Of a stretch of DNA of 64,000 bases, positions 42,462 through 51,300 are shown one piece after another (the first letter of the stretch is position 1; each line of letters starts with the position of its first letter). Origin of the DNA: JAKLQR01 sp963753165 (GTDB lineage Bacteria; Nitrospirota; Thermodesulfovibrionia; Thermodesulfovibrionales; SM23-35); the NCBI GenBank assembly GCA_963753165.1, contig CAVWBP010000031.1:1-64000 (forward strand). The letters run 5' to 3'. The translations under genes were made by a program, and so were the position numbers. The notes beneath the pieces are model-generated. The model saw only the letters and a list, made by a program, of their open reading frames with translations, was not told the DNA's origin and did not search any database.

Positions 42462-42911
42462 TTATTGCTTCTCGACAGTAATAATCATCGTGACATCCCG
42501 CACATCCTCAAAAGTTGTCTCCAGGCCTTTGGCGCCTATTCTTCCAATATAAGGCCGCTGCACCTTCACCCAGAACCTGGAGTTCATCAGATCCTGCGAT
42601 CCGTCGAAGATGAAATATGCCTCATTCAGCGCTTCGCCGGAAGGCAGGCGTTTCTCCTCGCCTTTCCCCTGACCCGGCATTACATATTCCCTGGCAACAT
42701 TTCGGTAAAAGGATACCACTGCACTGAAAGAATCTGAAGAGGTATATACAGTCGTCCTTGGGGCTGTTGCCCCGGGCAGGGTTTTGTTTGCTTCTTCGGT
42801 TGCCTTTTCTTCAATTTTTGAGCCCGGATATGTCTTGCATTCACCCGCAAAAACAGTGCCGCATACCAGCATAAAGCAAAGAAATACACAAGCTTGCCTG
42901 AATATCTTCAT
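42462..42911 (-). CDS. Small secreted protein of unknown function
   Basis: I do not recognise this family. From ATG 42911, behind AAGGAGG, it has a signal peptide MKIFRQACVFLCFMLVCGTV then FAGECKTYPG. The mature ~125 residues contain VYTSSDSFSAVVSFYRNVAR and VKVQRPYIGRIGAKGLETTF, ending DVTMIITVEKQ. Such a pattern (a short periplasmic domain with a F/Y-rich strand set) is seen in uncharacterised envelope proteins. It sits upstream of the fadL-like gene on the same strand, about 96 bases away, and divergent from efp. Confidence 0.7.
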   Translation of the reverse strand: MKIFRQACVFLCFMLVCGTVFAGECKTYPGSKIEEKATEEANKTLPGATAPRTTVYTSSDSFSAVVSFYRNVAREYVMPGQGKGEEKRLPSGEALNEAYFIFDGSQDLMNSRFWVKVQRPYIGRIGAKGLETTFEDVRDVTMIITVEKQ

Positions 42912-43112
42912 ACAAATCCTCCTTATCAGAATCCGTCTCAGATGTATAATTATACTTGGGCATATACTGTTTTTATATATAAAATTTCTTTCCCTGCGAA
43001 GTAGCGTACCGGCCGGGAAAAATCTGCCGCATACGGTCGGCAGATCGGTTCTGGATGAAAAATTGCAGAAAATGCTAAAATAGTTACACTTTTTAATCCG
43101 GAGGGACTTAAG

Positions 43113-43676
43113 TTGATATCGACTGCTGATTTCAGAAAAGGCCTGAAAGTTGAATTCAAAGGCGAACCGTGCGAGATAGTAGATTTCCAGCACGTTAAAA
43201 TGGGAAGGGGTGGAGCTATCGTCAGAACAAAGCTGAAAAGCCTGAAGACCGGCAGTATTCTCGAACAAACGTTCAGGTCAGGCGAGAAATTAGACACCCC
43301 TCATCTTGAGGAGAAGAAGATGCAGTATCTTTACACTCAGGATGAACTGTTCTATTTCATGGACGAAGAGACCTACGAGCAGATTCCTTTGACTGACGAA
43401 CAGCTTGGAGAGGCAAGAAAATTCATCAAGGAAAATATGTCGGTGATTATTCTCAACTATAAGGGCAATCCTCTTAGTCTGGAACTTCCGACCTTTGTGG
43501 AACTCGCTGTCTCGAAAACTGATCCTGCAGGATTCAGGGGAGATACGGCCTCAGGAAGCGGGAAACCAGCCACCTTGGAAACCGGAGCAATCGTGAAGGT
43601 CCCCTTCCATATCAATGAGGGTGACACAATCAAGATCGACACAAGGACCTCTGAATACATTGAAAGGGTAAAGTGA
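43113..43676 (+). CDS. efp: Elongation factor P with arginine at the modified position
   Basis: The 187-residue EF-P helps ribosomes through polyproline stretches. It starts at TTG 43113, with GGAGGG 9 bases before. The tip loop reads FQHVKMGRGGAIVRTKLKSL, so the residue at the usual modification site is Arg32, not the Lys of the EpmA/GenX type. Arg32 proteins are modified with rhamnose by EarP in some bacteria; no earP is seen in the window. Domains II and III are complete. The stop overlaps accB (TGATG). Confidence 0.92.
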   Translation: MISTADFRKGLKVEFKGEPCEIVDFQHVKMGRGGAIVRTKLKSLKTGSILEQTFRSGEKLDTPHLEEKKMQYLYTQDELFYFMDEETYEQIPLTDEQLGEARKFIKENMSVIILNYKGNPLSLELPTFVELAVSKTDPAGFRGDTASGSGKPATLETGAIVKVPFHINEGDTIKIDTRTSEYIERVK

Positions 43677-44110
43677 TGGAACTCGAGGACTTAAAAGAGC
43701 TTATCGAGATTCTCAAAGAAACGGACATAACCGAAATCCAGGTAGAAAAAGACGGCACAAAGATTAAGATAAAGAGAGAAAAGCTCCTGGCCCCGCTCGA
43801 TATGGCCATCCACAAATCAGCGATTTGCCAGGACAAAGGCATTCCGGAACCGGGGGAAGAGACCCAGAGGCTTGTCACGATTACCTCACCGATTGTCGGA
43901 ACATTCTACAGGGCGCCGTCACCTGATGCGAACCCCTTTGCCGAGATAGGAATGAAAGTCAGTAAAGGACAGGTTCTCTGCACTGTCGAGGCCATGAAAC
44001 TCATGAACGAAATTGAGAGTGATGTCGATGGAGTTATTGTCAAAATACTTGTTGAAAACAGTCAGCCCGTAGAATACGGAGAACCGCTGTTCCTTATAGA
44101 ACCCATATGA
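43676..44110 (+). CDS. accB: Biotin carboxyl carrier protein of acetyl-CoA carboxylase
   Basis: The 144-residue BCCP has an N-terminal helix (LKELIEILKETDITEIQVEK), a Pro/Glu linker and a C-terminal biotinyl domain. The attachment lysine is in CTVEAMKLMNEIE. Start ATG 43676 shares one base with the efp stop. It carries CO2 from AccC to AccA/AccD in fatty acid synthesis. The thumb segment ITSPIVGTFYRAPSPDANPF is intact. Confidence 0.93.
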   Translation: MELEDLKELIEILKETDITEIQVEKDGTKIKIKREKLLAPLDMAIHKSAICQDKGIPEPGEETQRLVTITSPIVGTFYRAPSPDANPFAEIGMKVSKGQVLCTVEAMKLMNEIESDVDGVIVKILVENSQPVEYGEPLFLIEPI

Positions 44111-44130
44111 GCATGCCGCGTAAAACCAAG

Positions 44131-44207
44131 CGCGCAGAGCAGAGGGCAGAGAATAGTATAGAACTCTCCGCTCTTTGCTGAACGCTCTTCGGTCTATGCT
44201 CTGTGCG
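44131..44207. repeat. Inverted repeat between accB and accC
   Basis: CGCGCAGAGC (44131-44140) and GCTCTGTGCG (44198-44207) pair with one mismatch. The interior is built of shuffled AGAGC/GCTCT words (AGAGCAGAGG, CTCCGCTCTTTGC, CGCTCTTCGG), which allow alternative hairpins. It may attenuate or process the accB-accC transcript. Confidence 0.45.
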
Positions 44208-44222
44208 TTATTCTAAATTACT

Positions 44223-45591
44223 ATGAAATTATTCAAAAAGATACTTATCGCAAACCGTGGTGAGATAACGGTCAGGATTATCCGCGCCTGCAGAGAACTC
44301 GGGATCCGCACCGTTGCGGTCTACTCGGACGTCGACCGGGAATCTCTCCATGTGCGGCTTGCAGACGAATCGGTCTGTATTGGTCCTGCCAGTCCGGCTC
44401 AGAGCTACCTCAATATACCTGCCATATTAAGCGCGGCAGAGATAACCGACTCAGATGCCATTCATCCCGGCTACGGATTCCTTTCAGAAAATCATCATTT
44501 TGCCGAAGCATGCATGACTTCAGGCATAACATTTATCGGCCCGACCTCTGAAAACATCAGGCTTGGAGGCGACAAAGCAAAGGCCCGGCAGATGATGAGA
44601 AGGAAAGGCGTTCCGGTAGTTGACGGAAGTGACGGACCGGTTCCGACAGAGGAGATTGCCGCAAAGGTTGCGAAAAAAATTGGATTTCCCGTAGTGCTCA
44701 AGGCGTCTGCAGGTGGAGGCGGCCACGGGATGAAGATAGTGAAAGAGGAAAAAGACCTCGAACAGGCGTTCTATATGGCGCAGAGGGAAGCGCTCACCGC
44801 ATTCGGGAACAGCGAGATCTATATCGAAGAATACATCCCGGAGATGAGGCATATCGAAGTGCAGATCATGGCAGACAACAAAGGGAACACCATACACCTC
44901 AGCGAGAGGGATTGTTCCATACAGAGGAGACACCAGAAACTTCTCGAGGAGTCGCCTTCTCCTGCCGCAACTTCCGAAAAATTCAGGAAGAGAATCGGGG
45001 AGTTGGGAGTCAAGGCAGCGCGGGCGATAAAATACCGGAACGTCGGCACTGTTGAATTCATTGTTGATTCGAGAGGGAATATCTATTTCATAGAGATCAA
45101 TACCCGCATCCAGGTCGAACACCCGGTCACTGAAGCAGTCACCGGCATCGACATCGTCAAGGAGCAGATCAAGCTTGCAGCCGGCATGCCATTGGAATAT
45201 AAACAGAACCAGATAAAGCTCTCAGGGCATGCCATGGAGTGCAGGATCAACGCAGAAGACCCCGAACGGTTCATCCCCTCTCCGGGGAAGATCACGTTCC
45301 TGTCACTTCCCGGAGGTCCCGGGGTAAGGGTAGACACAGCCATATATCAGGGGTATGTGATTCCTTCCCAGTATGATTCACTCATCGCAAAACTGATAGT
45401 ACACGGCAAAGACCGCTCAGATGCTATAGCGAAAATGAAACGCGCCCTTGCCGAATTCATCATTGAGGGCGTTCAACACAACCATACCCTTCCACAAAAA
45501 GGTGCTCAACAACCCTGACTTTATCAGCGGCAATTTCAATACTCAATTTCTGGAAAAAATGAACAGCAGCAACAACCTGGAGAATAAATAA
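44223..45591 (+). CDS. accC: Acetyl-CoA carboxylase biotin carboxylase subunit, frameshift near C-terminus
   Basis: Motifs of the ATP-grasp enzyme are all present: ILIANRGEITVRIIRACREL, HPGYGFLSEN, VLKASAGGGGHGMKIVKEEK, SERDCSIQRRHQKLLEESPS, EFIVDSRGNIYFIEINTRIQ and VEHPVTEAVTG. The open frame stops at 45518 with a non-family tail (HNHTLPQKGAQQP). In the next frame the family ending TTIPFHKKVLNNPDFISGNF..NLENK runs to 45591. One extra base near 45475-45480 explains this. The corrected length is about 455 residues, which is normal. Confidence 0.92.
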
Positions 45592-45596
45592 CCCTC

Positions 45597-46214
45597 ATGT
45601 ACCTCGGGGGGTTGTGTTGTATCACTGACCGGTCTGTATCACAATTGTCATTTGAGGATATGGCACTCAGGGTGTTGGAGGCGGGGATTGGCTGGATTCA
45701 ATACCGCGACAAAGAGAGTTCGAGGCGGCTGATCTACGAAGAAGCGGTAAAGCTCCGCAAAATAACGAGAGATTTCAAAACGGTATTGATTGTAAACGAT
45801 CATGCTGATATCGCATATGCCGTTGATGCGGACGGCGTTCATCTGGGGCAGGATGATCTCCCGCTGAACGAAGCCCGGAAAATCATAAAGCAGAAAATTA
45901 TAGGGATATCAACCCACAGCATGGAGCAGGCAAAAGAAGCTGAAAAAATGGGGGCTGACTATATCGGATTCGGACCTGTTTTTCATACATCGACGAAAGA
46001 TGCCGGGGATCCGAAAGGACTCGATATGCTCAGAGAGATCAGGAGAGAGATAAAAATCCCCGTTGTTGCGATCGGAGGCATAACCCCTGACAACGTGCGG
46101 ACTGTGCTGGCAGAAGGAGCGGATGCGGTTGCGGTTGCGTCTGCACTTCTGAGCGGGAATATTGGAAAGAACGCCGGAATGTTTCTCGATATCATACGGT
46201 TGGCCAATCAGTAA
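45597..46214 (+). CDS. thiE: Thiamine phosphate synthase
   Basis: The 205-residue TIM-barrel enzyme joins the pyrimidine and thiazole halves of thiamine phosphate. Visible family segments are YLGGLCCITDRS, IGWIQYRDKESS, VLIVNDHADIAYAVDADGVH, LGQDDLPLNEARKI, ISTHSMEQAKEAEK, DYIGFGPVFHTSTKDAG and PVVAIGGITPDNVRTVLAEG. The start ATG lies 5 bases after the corrected end of accC. No TPP riboswitch is seen upstream. Confidence 0.92.
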   Translation: MYLGGLCCITDRSVSQLSFEDMALRVLEAGIGWIQYRDKESSRRLIYEEAVKLRKITRDFKTVLIVNDHADIAYAVDADGVHLGQDDLPLNEARKIIKQKIIGISTHSMEQAKEAEKMGADYIGFGPVFHTSTKDAGDPKGLDMLREIRREIKIPVVAIGGITPDNVRTVLAEGADAVAVASALLSGNIGKNAGMFLDIIRLANQ

Positions 46215-46228
46215 CCGGTACCGCAGTT

Positions 46229-46310
46229 TATTTTCCTCCCTTTTGCAAGGGGAGGATGGTGGGGTTTTGAAAAATATCTTTCAACCTCCCCGGCCCTTCC
46301 TTGATGAGAG
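46229..46310. repeat. Dispersed intergenic palindromic repeat
   Basis: CCTCCCTTTTGCAAGGGGAGG (46236-46256) is a hairpin followed by GGTGGGGTTTTGAAAAATAT and a CCTCCCC box (46281-46287) complementary to the GGGGAGG arm. It resembles the repeat inside tatD. It lies between thiE and the binding-protein gene. Confidence 0.5.
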
Positions 46311-46349
46311 AGGGGTCAGGAAGAAGCACTATTCTAAGGAGGGCATGGC

Positions 46350-47456
46350 GTGAAAAGAGCACTCTTATTCCTTATGCTTATCAGTCTTATTTCTGTTGGA
46401 TGCCAGAAAAAACAGGACGTGATAAAAATCGGCATTGCAGGCCCCATGACCGGCGATCAGGCCAAGATGGGGATGGACTTTAAGAATGGCGTATCACTTG
46501 CGGTTGAAGAATGGAACAGCCAGGGCGGAGTTCTTGGCAAGAAGATAGAGGTTGTCGTAAGCGATGATCAGCACGACCCGAAACAGGCTGTTTCTATCGC
46601 CAACAAAATGGTCAATGACGGCGTAGTCGGCGTAATCGGGCATTTCAACTCAAGTTGTTCCATCCCTGCATCTGATGTATACAACAGGGCCGGTATTCCC
46701 CTGATCACTCCCGGATCAACAAATCCCCAGCTGACCGAAAAGGGGTATAAAGGCGTATTCAGAGTCTGCGGCAGGGACGACCAGCAGGGACGCATAGCTG
46801 CTCTCTTTGTAATACAACAGCTGAAACTGAAGAATGTTGCCGTACTCCATGACAAAACAACATATGGCCAGGGGCTCGCTGATGAGTTTAAAAAATTTCT
46901 CGACGGCAAGGTGAACGTCGTGTACTATGGCAGTATTGTCCAGGGTGACAAGGATTTCAAAACGGTCCTGACCACTGTCGGGAACAAGAATCCGGAACTG
47001 GTATTTTTCGGAGGCATTTACCCGGAAGCAGGGCTTCTCGTGAAACAGGCACGGGAACTGAGGTTGAATGCAAAGTTCATGAGCGGCGATGGAACGATTG
47101 ATCCGAAGTTTATCGAGATTGCAGGAGCAGCGCAGGCAGAGGGGACATTTCTCACCTTCAGTCCCGACCCAAAAAATATGCCGTCTGCCAAAGGTTTTAT
47201 AGAAAACTATCAGTCCCGCTTCGGTGAGATCGGCCCCTACTCTATCTATGCCTATGATGCTGCCAATATCCTGCTCTCGGCGATCAGGAAAGCCAATACC
47301 ACAGAGGGGAGCGCGCTGACCGATACACTACACACGATGGAATTCGATGTCGCACTCGGGAAAATCAGATTCGACAATAAAGGAGACGTCACCGAATCTC
47401 CCTATGTCATATGGATAACAAGGAACGGAAAGTTCGAGGAATACTGGAAACCGTAA
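46350..47456 (+). CDS. Branched-chain amino acid-type ABC substrate-binding lipoprotein
   Basis: The 368-residue protein starts at GTG 46350 behind AAGGAGGGC. It has a lipoprotein signal with lipobox LISVGC (Cys18). It shows the LivJ/LivK fold: IKIGIAGPMTGDQAKMGMDF, VVVSDDQHDPKQAVSIANKM, GVIGHFNSSCSIPASDVYNR and AGIPLITPGSTNPQLTEKGY. No permease or ATPase genes follow, so the transporter partners are elsewhere or it serves as a sensor subunit. The ligand is not certain; amino acids are usual. Confidence 0.88.
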   Translation: MKRALLFLMLISLISVGCQKKQDVIKIGIAGPMTGDQAKMGMDFKNGVSLAVEEWNSQGGVLGKKIEVVVSDDQHDPKQAVSIANKMVNDGVVGVIGHFNSSCSIPASDVYNRAGIPLITPGSTNPQLTEKGYKGVFRVCGRDDQQGRIAALFVIQQLKLKNVAVLHDKTTYGQGLADEFKKFLDGKVNVVYYGSIVQGDKDFKTVLTTVGNKNPELVFFGGIYPEAGLLVKQARELRLNAKFMSGDGTIDPKFIEIAGAAQAEGTFLTFSPDPKNMPSAKGFIENYQSRFGEIGPYSIYAYDAANILLSAIRKANTTEGSALTDTLHTMEFDVALGKIRFDNKGDVTESPYVIWITRNGKFEEYWKP

Positions 47457-47543
47457 TATTGGAATCACCAATATCCAAATTGCTACATCCAAATATAAAA
47501 TTTGTTTGGAATTTGGTCGTTGGGAATTGGTAAATTTATAGCT

Positions 47544-47615
47544 ATGGATATTCTCAAAACCGTAAAACAACGGAGAAGCATCCGGGATTTTCAGAAAGTG
47601 GAGGTTATACCATGA
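47544..47615 (+). pseudogene. 23-codon nitroreductase N-terminal remnant, overlapping pfkA start
   Basis: ATG 47544 begins a short frame reading MDILKTVKQRRSIRDFQKVE then VIP and stop. The section MDI..K.RRSIRDF is the typical N-terminus of FMN nitroreductases. The stop TGA (47613-47615) overlaps the pfkA ATG (47612-47614), and the GGAGGT inside the frame is the pfkA ribosome site. It is either a decayed gene or a leader peptide now coupling translation to pfkA. Confidence 0.6.
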
Positions 47616-48679
47616 ATATTGCCGTCAACACTGGTGGTGGAGATGCTCCCGGACTGAACGCGGTCATCAGGGGAGTCGTACTCGCCGCTTATAAAAAGGG
47701 ATGGGGCGTGTACGGGATCAAATATGGATATCGCGGACTGATCGATACAAAACAAATCGACCGGCTTACCCCTGAGGAGGTCTGGGACATCACGAACTTA
47801 GGAGGCACTATCCTCGGCACCGCGATCAGGAATGACCCCTTCAAGTACACAGACGGGCATTCCCCCGAAACTGACATTTCAGACAAGATTGTTGCGAATT
47901 TCAAGGCCCTGGGGTTCGATGCATTGATCGCAATCGGCGGTGACGGGAGTCTGCGTATTGCAGACAAGTTCATCAAAAAAGGTCTGCCGATCATCGGCAT
48001 TCCCAAAACTATCGACAACGATATCAGGTTGACAGATGTCACCTTCGGATTCGATACAGCGGTCAACACCGCCACCGAGGCTATTGATAAACTCCACACC
48101 ACCGCAAAGTCACACGACCGTGTTATGGTCGTTGAGGTCATGGGAAGATACGTTGGATGGATTGCCCTTCATTCCGGGATATCAGGGTCGGCAGACGTCA
48201 TCCTTATCCCTGAGATCCCCTTCGATATCGGGAAAGTATGCAATAAGATACGCCAACTTGCGCTCTTGGGGCAGGATTATGCGATCGTCGTCGTAGCAGA
48301 AGGTGCAAGCCCCGTTGGCGGCGAGTTGACAGTGCTGGGGAAGGAAAACCCCGGAGGGGAAATACGACTCGGCGGAATCGGGAAAAAAGTAGCAGAGGAG
48401 ATCACAAACCTGACGGGGAAGGAAACCCGGCATATAGTGTTGGGCCATCTTCAGAGAGGTGGTGCGCCGACAACATTCGACAGGCTCCTCGCACTGCGCT
48501 TTGGCAGTGCTGCAATACGGTTTGCCGAGGCAGGGAAATTCGGGATGATGGCTGCGCTTCAATCCACCTCGATCGTGCCTGTTCCGATCGAAGAAGCCAT
48601 CGGCCAGATGAAATCTGTGCCTCTGGATTCCGACATTATGCTTACCGCACGGTCTCTGGGGATAAGCTTCGGGGATTAA
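47612..48679 (+). CDS. pfkA: 6-phosphofructokinase
   Basis: The enzyme phosphorylates fructose 6-phosphate in glycolysis. Motifs: AVNTGGGDAPGLNAVIRGVV, DALIAIGGDGSLRIADKF, GIPKTIDNDI (catalytic Asp) and VVEVMGRYVGWIALHSGISG. The nucleotide-site pair is Gly in GGDGS (ATP type) with Lys in PKTIDND (seen in PPi types and some ATP enzymes). ATP is the likelier phosphoryl donor because the PPi-specific Asp of GGDD is absent. At 355 residues it is slightly longer than the E. coli protein. The stop shares TTAA with the convergent pseudouridine synthase. Confidence 0.9.
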   Translation: MNIAVNTGGGDAPGLNAVIRGVVLAAYKKGWGVYGIKYGYRGLIDTKQIDRLTPEEVWDITNLGGTILGTAIRNDPFKYTDGHSPETDISDKIVANFKALGFDALIAIGGDGSLRIADKFIKKGLPIIGIPKTIDNDIRLTDVTFGFDTAVNTATEAIDKLHTTAKSHDRVMVVEVMGRYVGWIALHSGISGSADVILIPEIPFDIGKVCNKIRQLALLGQDYAIVVVAEGASPVGGELTVLGKENPGGEIRLGGIGKKVAEEITNLTGKETRHIVLGHLQRGGAPTTFDRLLALRFGSAAIRFAEAGKFGMMAALQSTSIVPVPIEEAIGQMKSVPLDSDIMLTARSLGISFGD

Positions 48680-49629
48680 GAAGCTGCAGTTCTTCTTAAT
48701 TCCTCAATCTTTTGCGCCATATCCTCAGGGACAGGAATTGAGAATTCAAGATATTCGCCTGTCTCAGGATGAGTGAATCCCAGCACCTCTGCATGGAGCA
48801 TCTGCCTCGGGAAAGCAATTTTTATCATTCCTGTGCCCTTACTCTTCCCTTCAATCTCAACCTTTTTCCCATAGATCCTGTCTCCAAGCACCGGATGACC
48901 GATTGAGGCAAAGTGAACTCTTATCTGATGCGTACGTCCGGTGCCGAGTTTTGCTTCAATATATGTCGCGGTCCCGAACCGTTCAATCACCTTCCAGGTC
49001 GTAACTGCCTTTTTGCCTCTTCTCGTCCTGGTGGACATCTTTTTCCGGTCTGATGCGGACCTGCCGATACTCGTTTCTATCATACCGGTATTCTTTCGGA
49101 TGCTCCCGTACACAAGCGCAAGGTATCTCCTGGTAATTGTCCTCTGCCTGAACTGCTCCGTAAGGTTGTAATATGCCTTTTCCTCCCGCGCTATCACCAT
49201 AACCCCTGAGGTATCCTTGTCCAGCCTGTGCACAATCCCCGGCCGGAGCGGGCCTCCCGGTGCAGCAAGGTCCTTGCAGTGATAGGCAAGGGCATTCATG
49301 AGCGTACCATGACTGTGGCCTGCAGCCGGATACACGACCATTGCAGAAGGTTTGTTGACTACAATGAGATAAGAATCCTCATGGAGGATCTGCAAAGGGA
49401 TCTGTTCCGGGACAAGCCCTTCAGTCTCTTTCTCAGCGATGCGAAGGAGAATGCGGTCTCCGGTTTTCACCGTATAGTTCTGACGGATGACCTCATCGTT
49501 GACAAGAACGTTTCCCCCGGCAATATACTTCTGAATTTGTGAGCGGGTGATATCCGCTCTCCCGGCAAGAAGCGTATCTATCCGCTCCTTGTTTTCCAAA
49601 GACTCGACGATGAACGTATAATTCTGCAT
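48676..49629 (-). CDS. rluD: RluD-type pseudouridine synthase with S4 domain
   Basis: The 317-residue enzyme has an N-terminal S4 RNA-binding domain (RIDTLLAGRADITRSQIQKY, IAGGNVLVNDEV). The catalytic domain carries GGPLRPGIVHRLDKDTSGVM with the nucleophilic Asp in HRLDKDTSG. Family motifs RRYLALVYG and LGTGRTHQIRVHFASIGHPV are present. I chose ATG 49629 (MQNYTFIVE); the frame stays open further upstream but is not conserved. It isomerises uridines in 23S rRNA, and which sites cannot be read from sequence. Confidence 0.88.
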   Translation of the reverse strand: MQNYTFIVESLENKERIDTLLAGRADITRSQIQKYIAGGNVLVNDEVIRQNYTVKTGDRILLRIAEKETEGLVPEQIPLQILHEDSYLIVVNKPSAMVVYPAAGHSHGTLMNALAYHCKDLAAPGGPLRPGIVHRLDKDTSGVMVIAREEKAYYNLTEQFRQRTITRRYLALVYGSIRKNTGMIETSIGRSASDRKKMSTRTRRGKKAVTTWKVIERFGTATYIEAKLGTGRTHQIRVHFASIGHPVLGDRIYGKKVEIEGKSKGTGMIKIAFPRQMLHAEVLGFTHPETGEYLEFSIPVPEDMAQKIEELRRTAAS

Positions 49630-49887
49630 GCATATAAGATGCCTGTTTTCAGGGAATCTGTCAATCGCGCAAAGGAAGATTTCTTCATACACAAAAGGAT
49701 CCGTCGTCCTTAATAAGCGCTGTGCAGCTGTCCCCTTTTCTTCCACAAATTCCACATGAGAGATCATATCGGTCAAACACACTCATAATGAACCCGGATT
49801 ACCGTGGCGGGCAGTCAGCTCCCGGTCGCCTGCATATCATGGTACAATACTTGATATCGGTGCTCAGATCCCCGACAAGGAAGAACG

Positions 49888-50481
49888 ATGAAAATAATAT
49901 CAGCGAAATGCATTATCAGTGCGGTTGGACCGAATCAATACCCTGACACCGGGTATCCGGAGATTGCGATGGTCGGACGCTCCAATGTAGGGAAATCATC
50001 CCTGATCAATTCATTATGCGCACGACACGCGCTGGCCCGGACCAGCGGCCAGCCAGGGAAAACACAGACTATCAATTACTTTGCCATCAATGAACAGCTG
50101 TATCTGGTCGATCTGCCCGGATATGGGTATGCGGCAACTTCAAAGGGAAAGCACCGGGAGTGGGGGGAGTTCATCACCAACTATCTTCGGGACAGGGACA
50201 GGCTTGCGCTCATTGTGCATCTGATTGACCTGCGGCATGAGCCCATGAAAAATGACAAGAATGCTTCAGCATGGCTGATGGAGCTCAATATCCCGTATGT
50301 CATTGTCGGGACGAAGGCAGATAAAATCAGCCGCAGCAAGCGTCCGGCCCATATTGCCGTGATTCGCAAAGTATTAATGCTTCCCGCGCATGTTCCGTCG
50401 CTCATCTATTCCAGTGAGACCGGAGAAGGCAGGGACGAATTGTGGCGTCATATCAGAAGCATTTCATCCGGACAGGAATGA
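49888..50481 (+). CDS. engB: Ribosome-biogenesis GTPase EngB/YsxC
   Basis: The 197-residue GTPase has P-loop AMVGRSNVGKSSLINSLCAR, switch region GKTQTINYFAINEQLYLVDL followed by PGYG, and VIVGTKADKISRSK for the NKxD-type element (TKAD). It is required for 50S assembly in many bacteria. The start follows CAAGGAAGAACG. It precedes a broken pseudouridine synthase gene by about 35 bases. Confidence 0.92.
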   Translation: MKIISAKCIISAVGPNQYPDTGYPEIAMVGRSNVGKSSLINSLCARHALARTSGQPGKTQTINYFAINEQLYLVDLPGYGYAATSKGKHREWGEFITNYLRDRDRLALIVHLIDLRHEPMKNDKNASAWLMELNIPYVIVGTKADKISRSKRPAHIAVIRKVLMLPAHVPSLIYSSETGEGRDELWRHIRSISSGQE

Positions 50482-50516
50482 AGCAAAAAGGGACAAGTCT
50501 GCCGGAGTATTCTTAA

Positions 50517-51243
50517 TGCCTAAAAGATCAGGCCCGGCAATACAGCACTTGCCAAAAGATATCAGCATACTTTACGAAGACAGTGACATCCTGGTTGCAG
50601 TCAAACCGTTTGGCCTTCTGACAATGGGCACGGACAGGGACAAATCGCGGACACTCTACGCAATACTGACCGATTATGTCAGAAAGGGTTACTCCAGGTC
50701 CGCAAAGCGCATCTTCATAGTTCACCGGCTGGATCGTGATACATCCGGGATACTTATTTTCGCAAAGAGCATGGAGGCCAAACTGCAGCTGCAGGGCCAA
50801 TGGGATAGAAACAGAAAAGAAATATATTGCGGTTGTTCACGGCAGGTGTGAAAAAAGGGATAAGGACGATCTCGACATACCTGGCTGAGAATAAGGCCCA
50901 ACTCGTATATTCCACCCCTGATGCCTCAAAAGGAAAACTGTCGCATACTGCTTACAGGGTGCTGAAGGATACGAAAGAGTTTTCCTTACTGGAAGTTACA
51001 CTTTTAACAGGCAGAAAGCATCAGATACGCGTGCATCTCGCTGAAATCGGACACCCGGTTGTGGGGGACGAGAAATACGGAAAGGGAAAAGAAATCTATA
51101 AACGTTTAGCTCTTCATGCCAAATCGATTTCCTTTATACATCCTGTCAGCGGCAAGCGGCTTACGTTCGAAACCGGATTCCCGGAATATTTCAATAAACT
51201 GGTCGAAAGTAAAGAACAAAGAGAGGGCCTGGCAAGGAAATGA
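50517..51243 (+). pseudogene. RluA-family pseudouridine synthase, two frameshifts
   Basis: The first frame from ATG 50517 encodes ISILYEDSDILVAVKPFGLL and IFIVHRLDRDTSGILIFAKS, with the catalytic Asp in HRLDRDTSG. After QGQWDRNRK the family text continues in another frame as KYIAVVHGRCEKRD, and then in a third as TISTYLAENKAQLVYSTPDA, LLEVTLLTGRKHQIRVHLAE and IGHPVVGDEKYGKG. Breaks lie near 50815 and within or after the A6 run near 50850-50870. A corrected protein would be about 240 residues with no S4 domain. Confidence 0.8.
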
Positions 51244-51300
51244 ACCGGCGAATGAAGTTTTCTTTTTGCGTTCGCACGATCAAAAACAGAGGATAAAGTA

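Noticed and set aside
42912..43268. Long N-terminal extension of the small secreted protein
   Set aside because: It would bury the signal peptide and overlap the efp start on the other strand; ATG 42911 has a good ribosome site.
44101..44222. Possible small RNA or CRISPR-like repeats between accB and accC
   Set aside because: The AGAGC/GCTCT words are irregular and not spaced like CRISPR repeats; best described as an inverted repeat.
45540..45600. TPP riboswitch before thiE
   Set aside because: Only 5 bases separate the corrected accC stop and thiE, and no thi-box sequence is seen.
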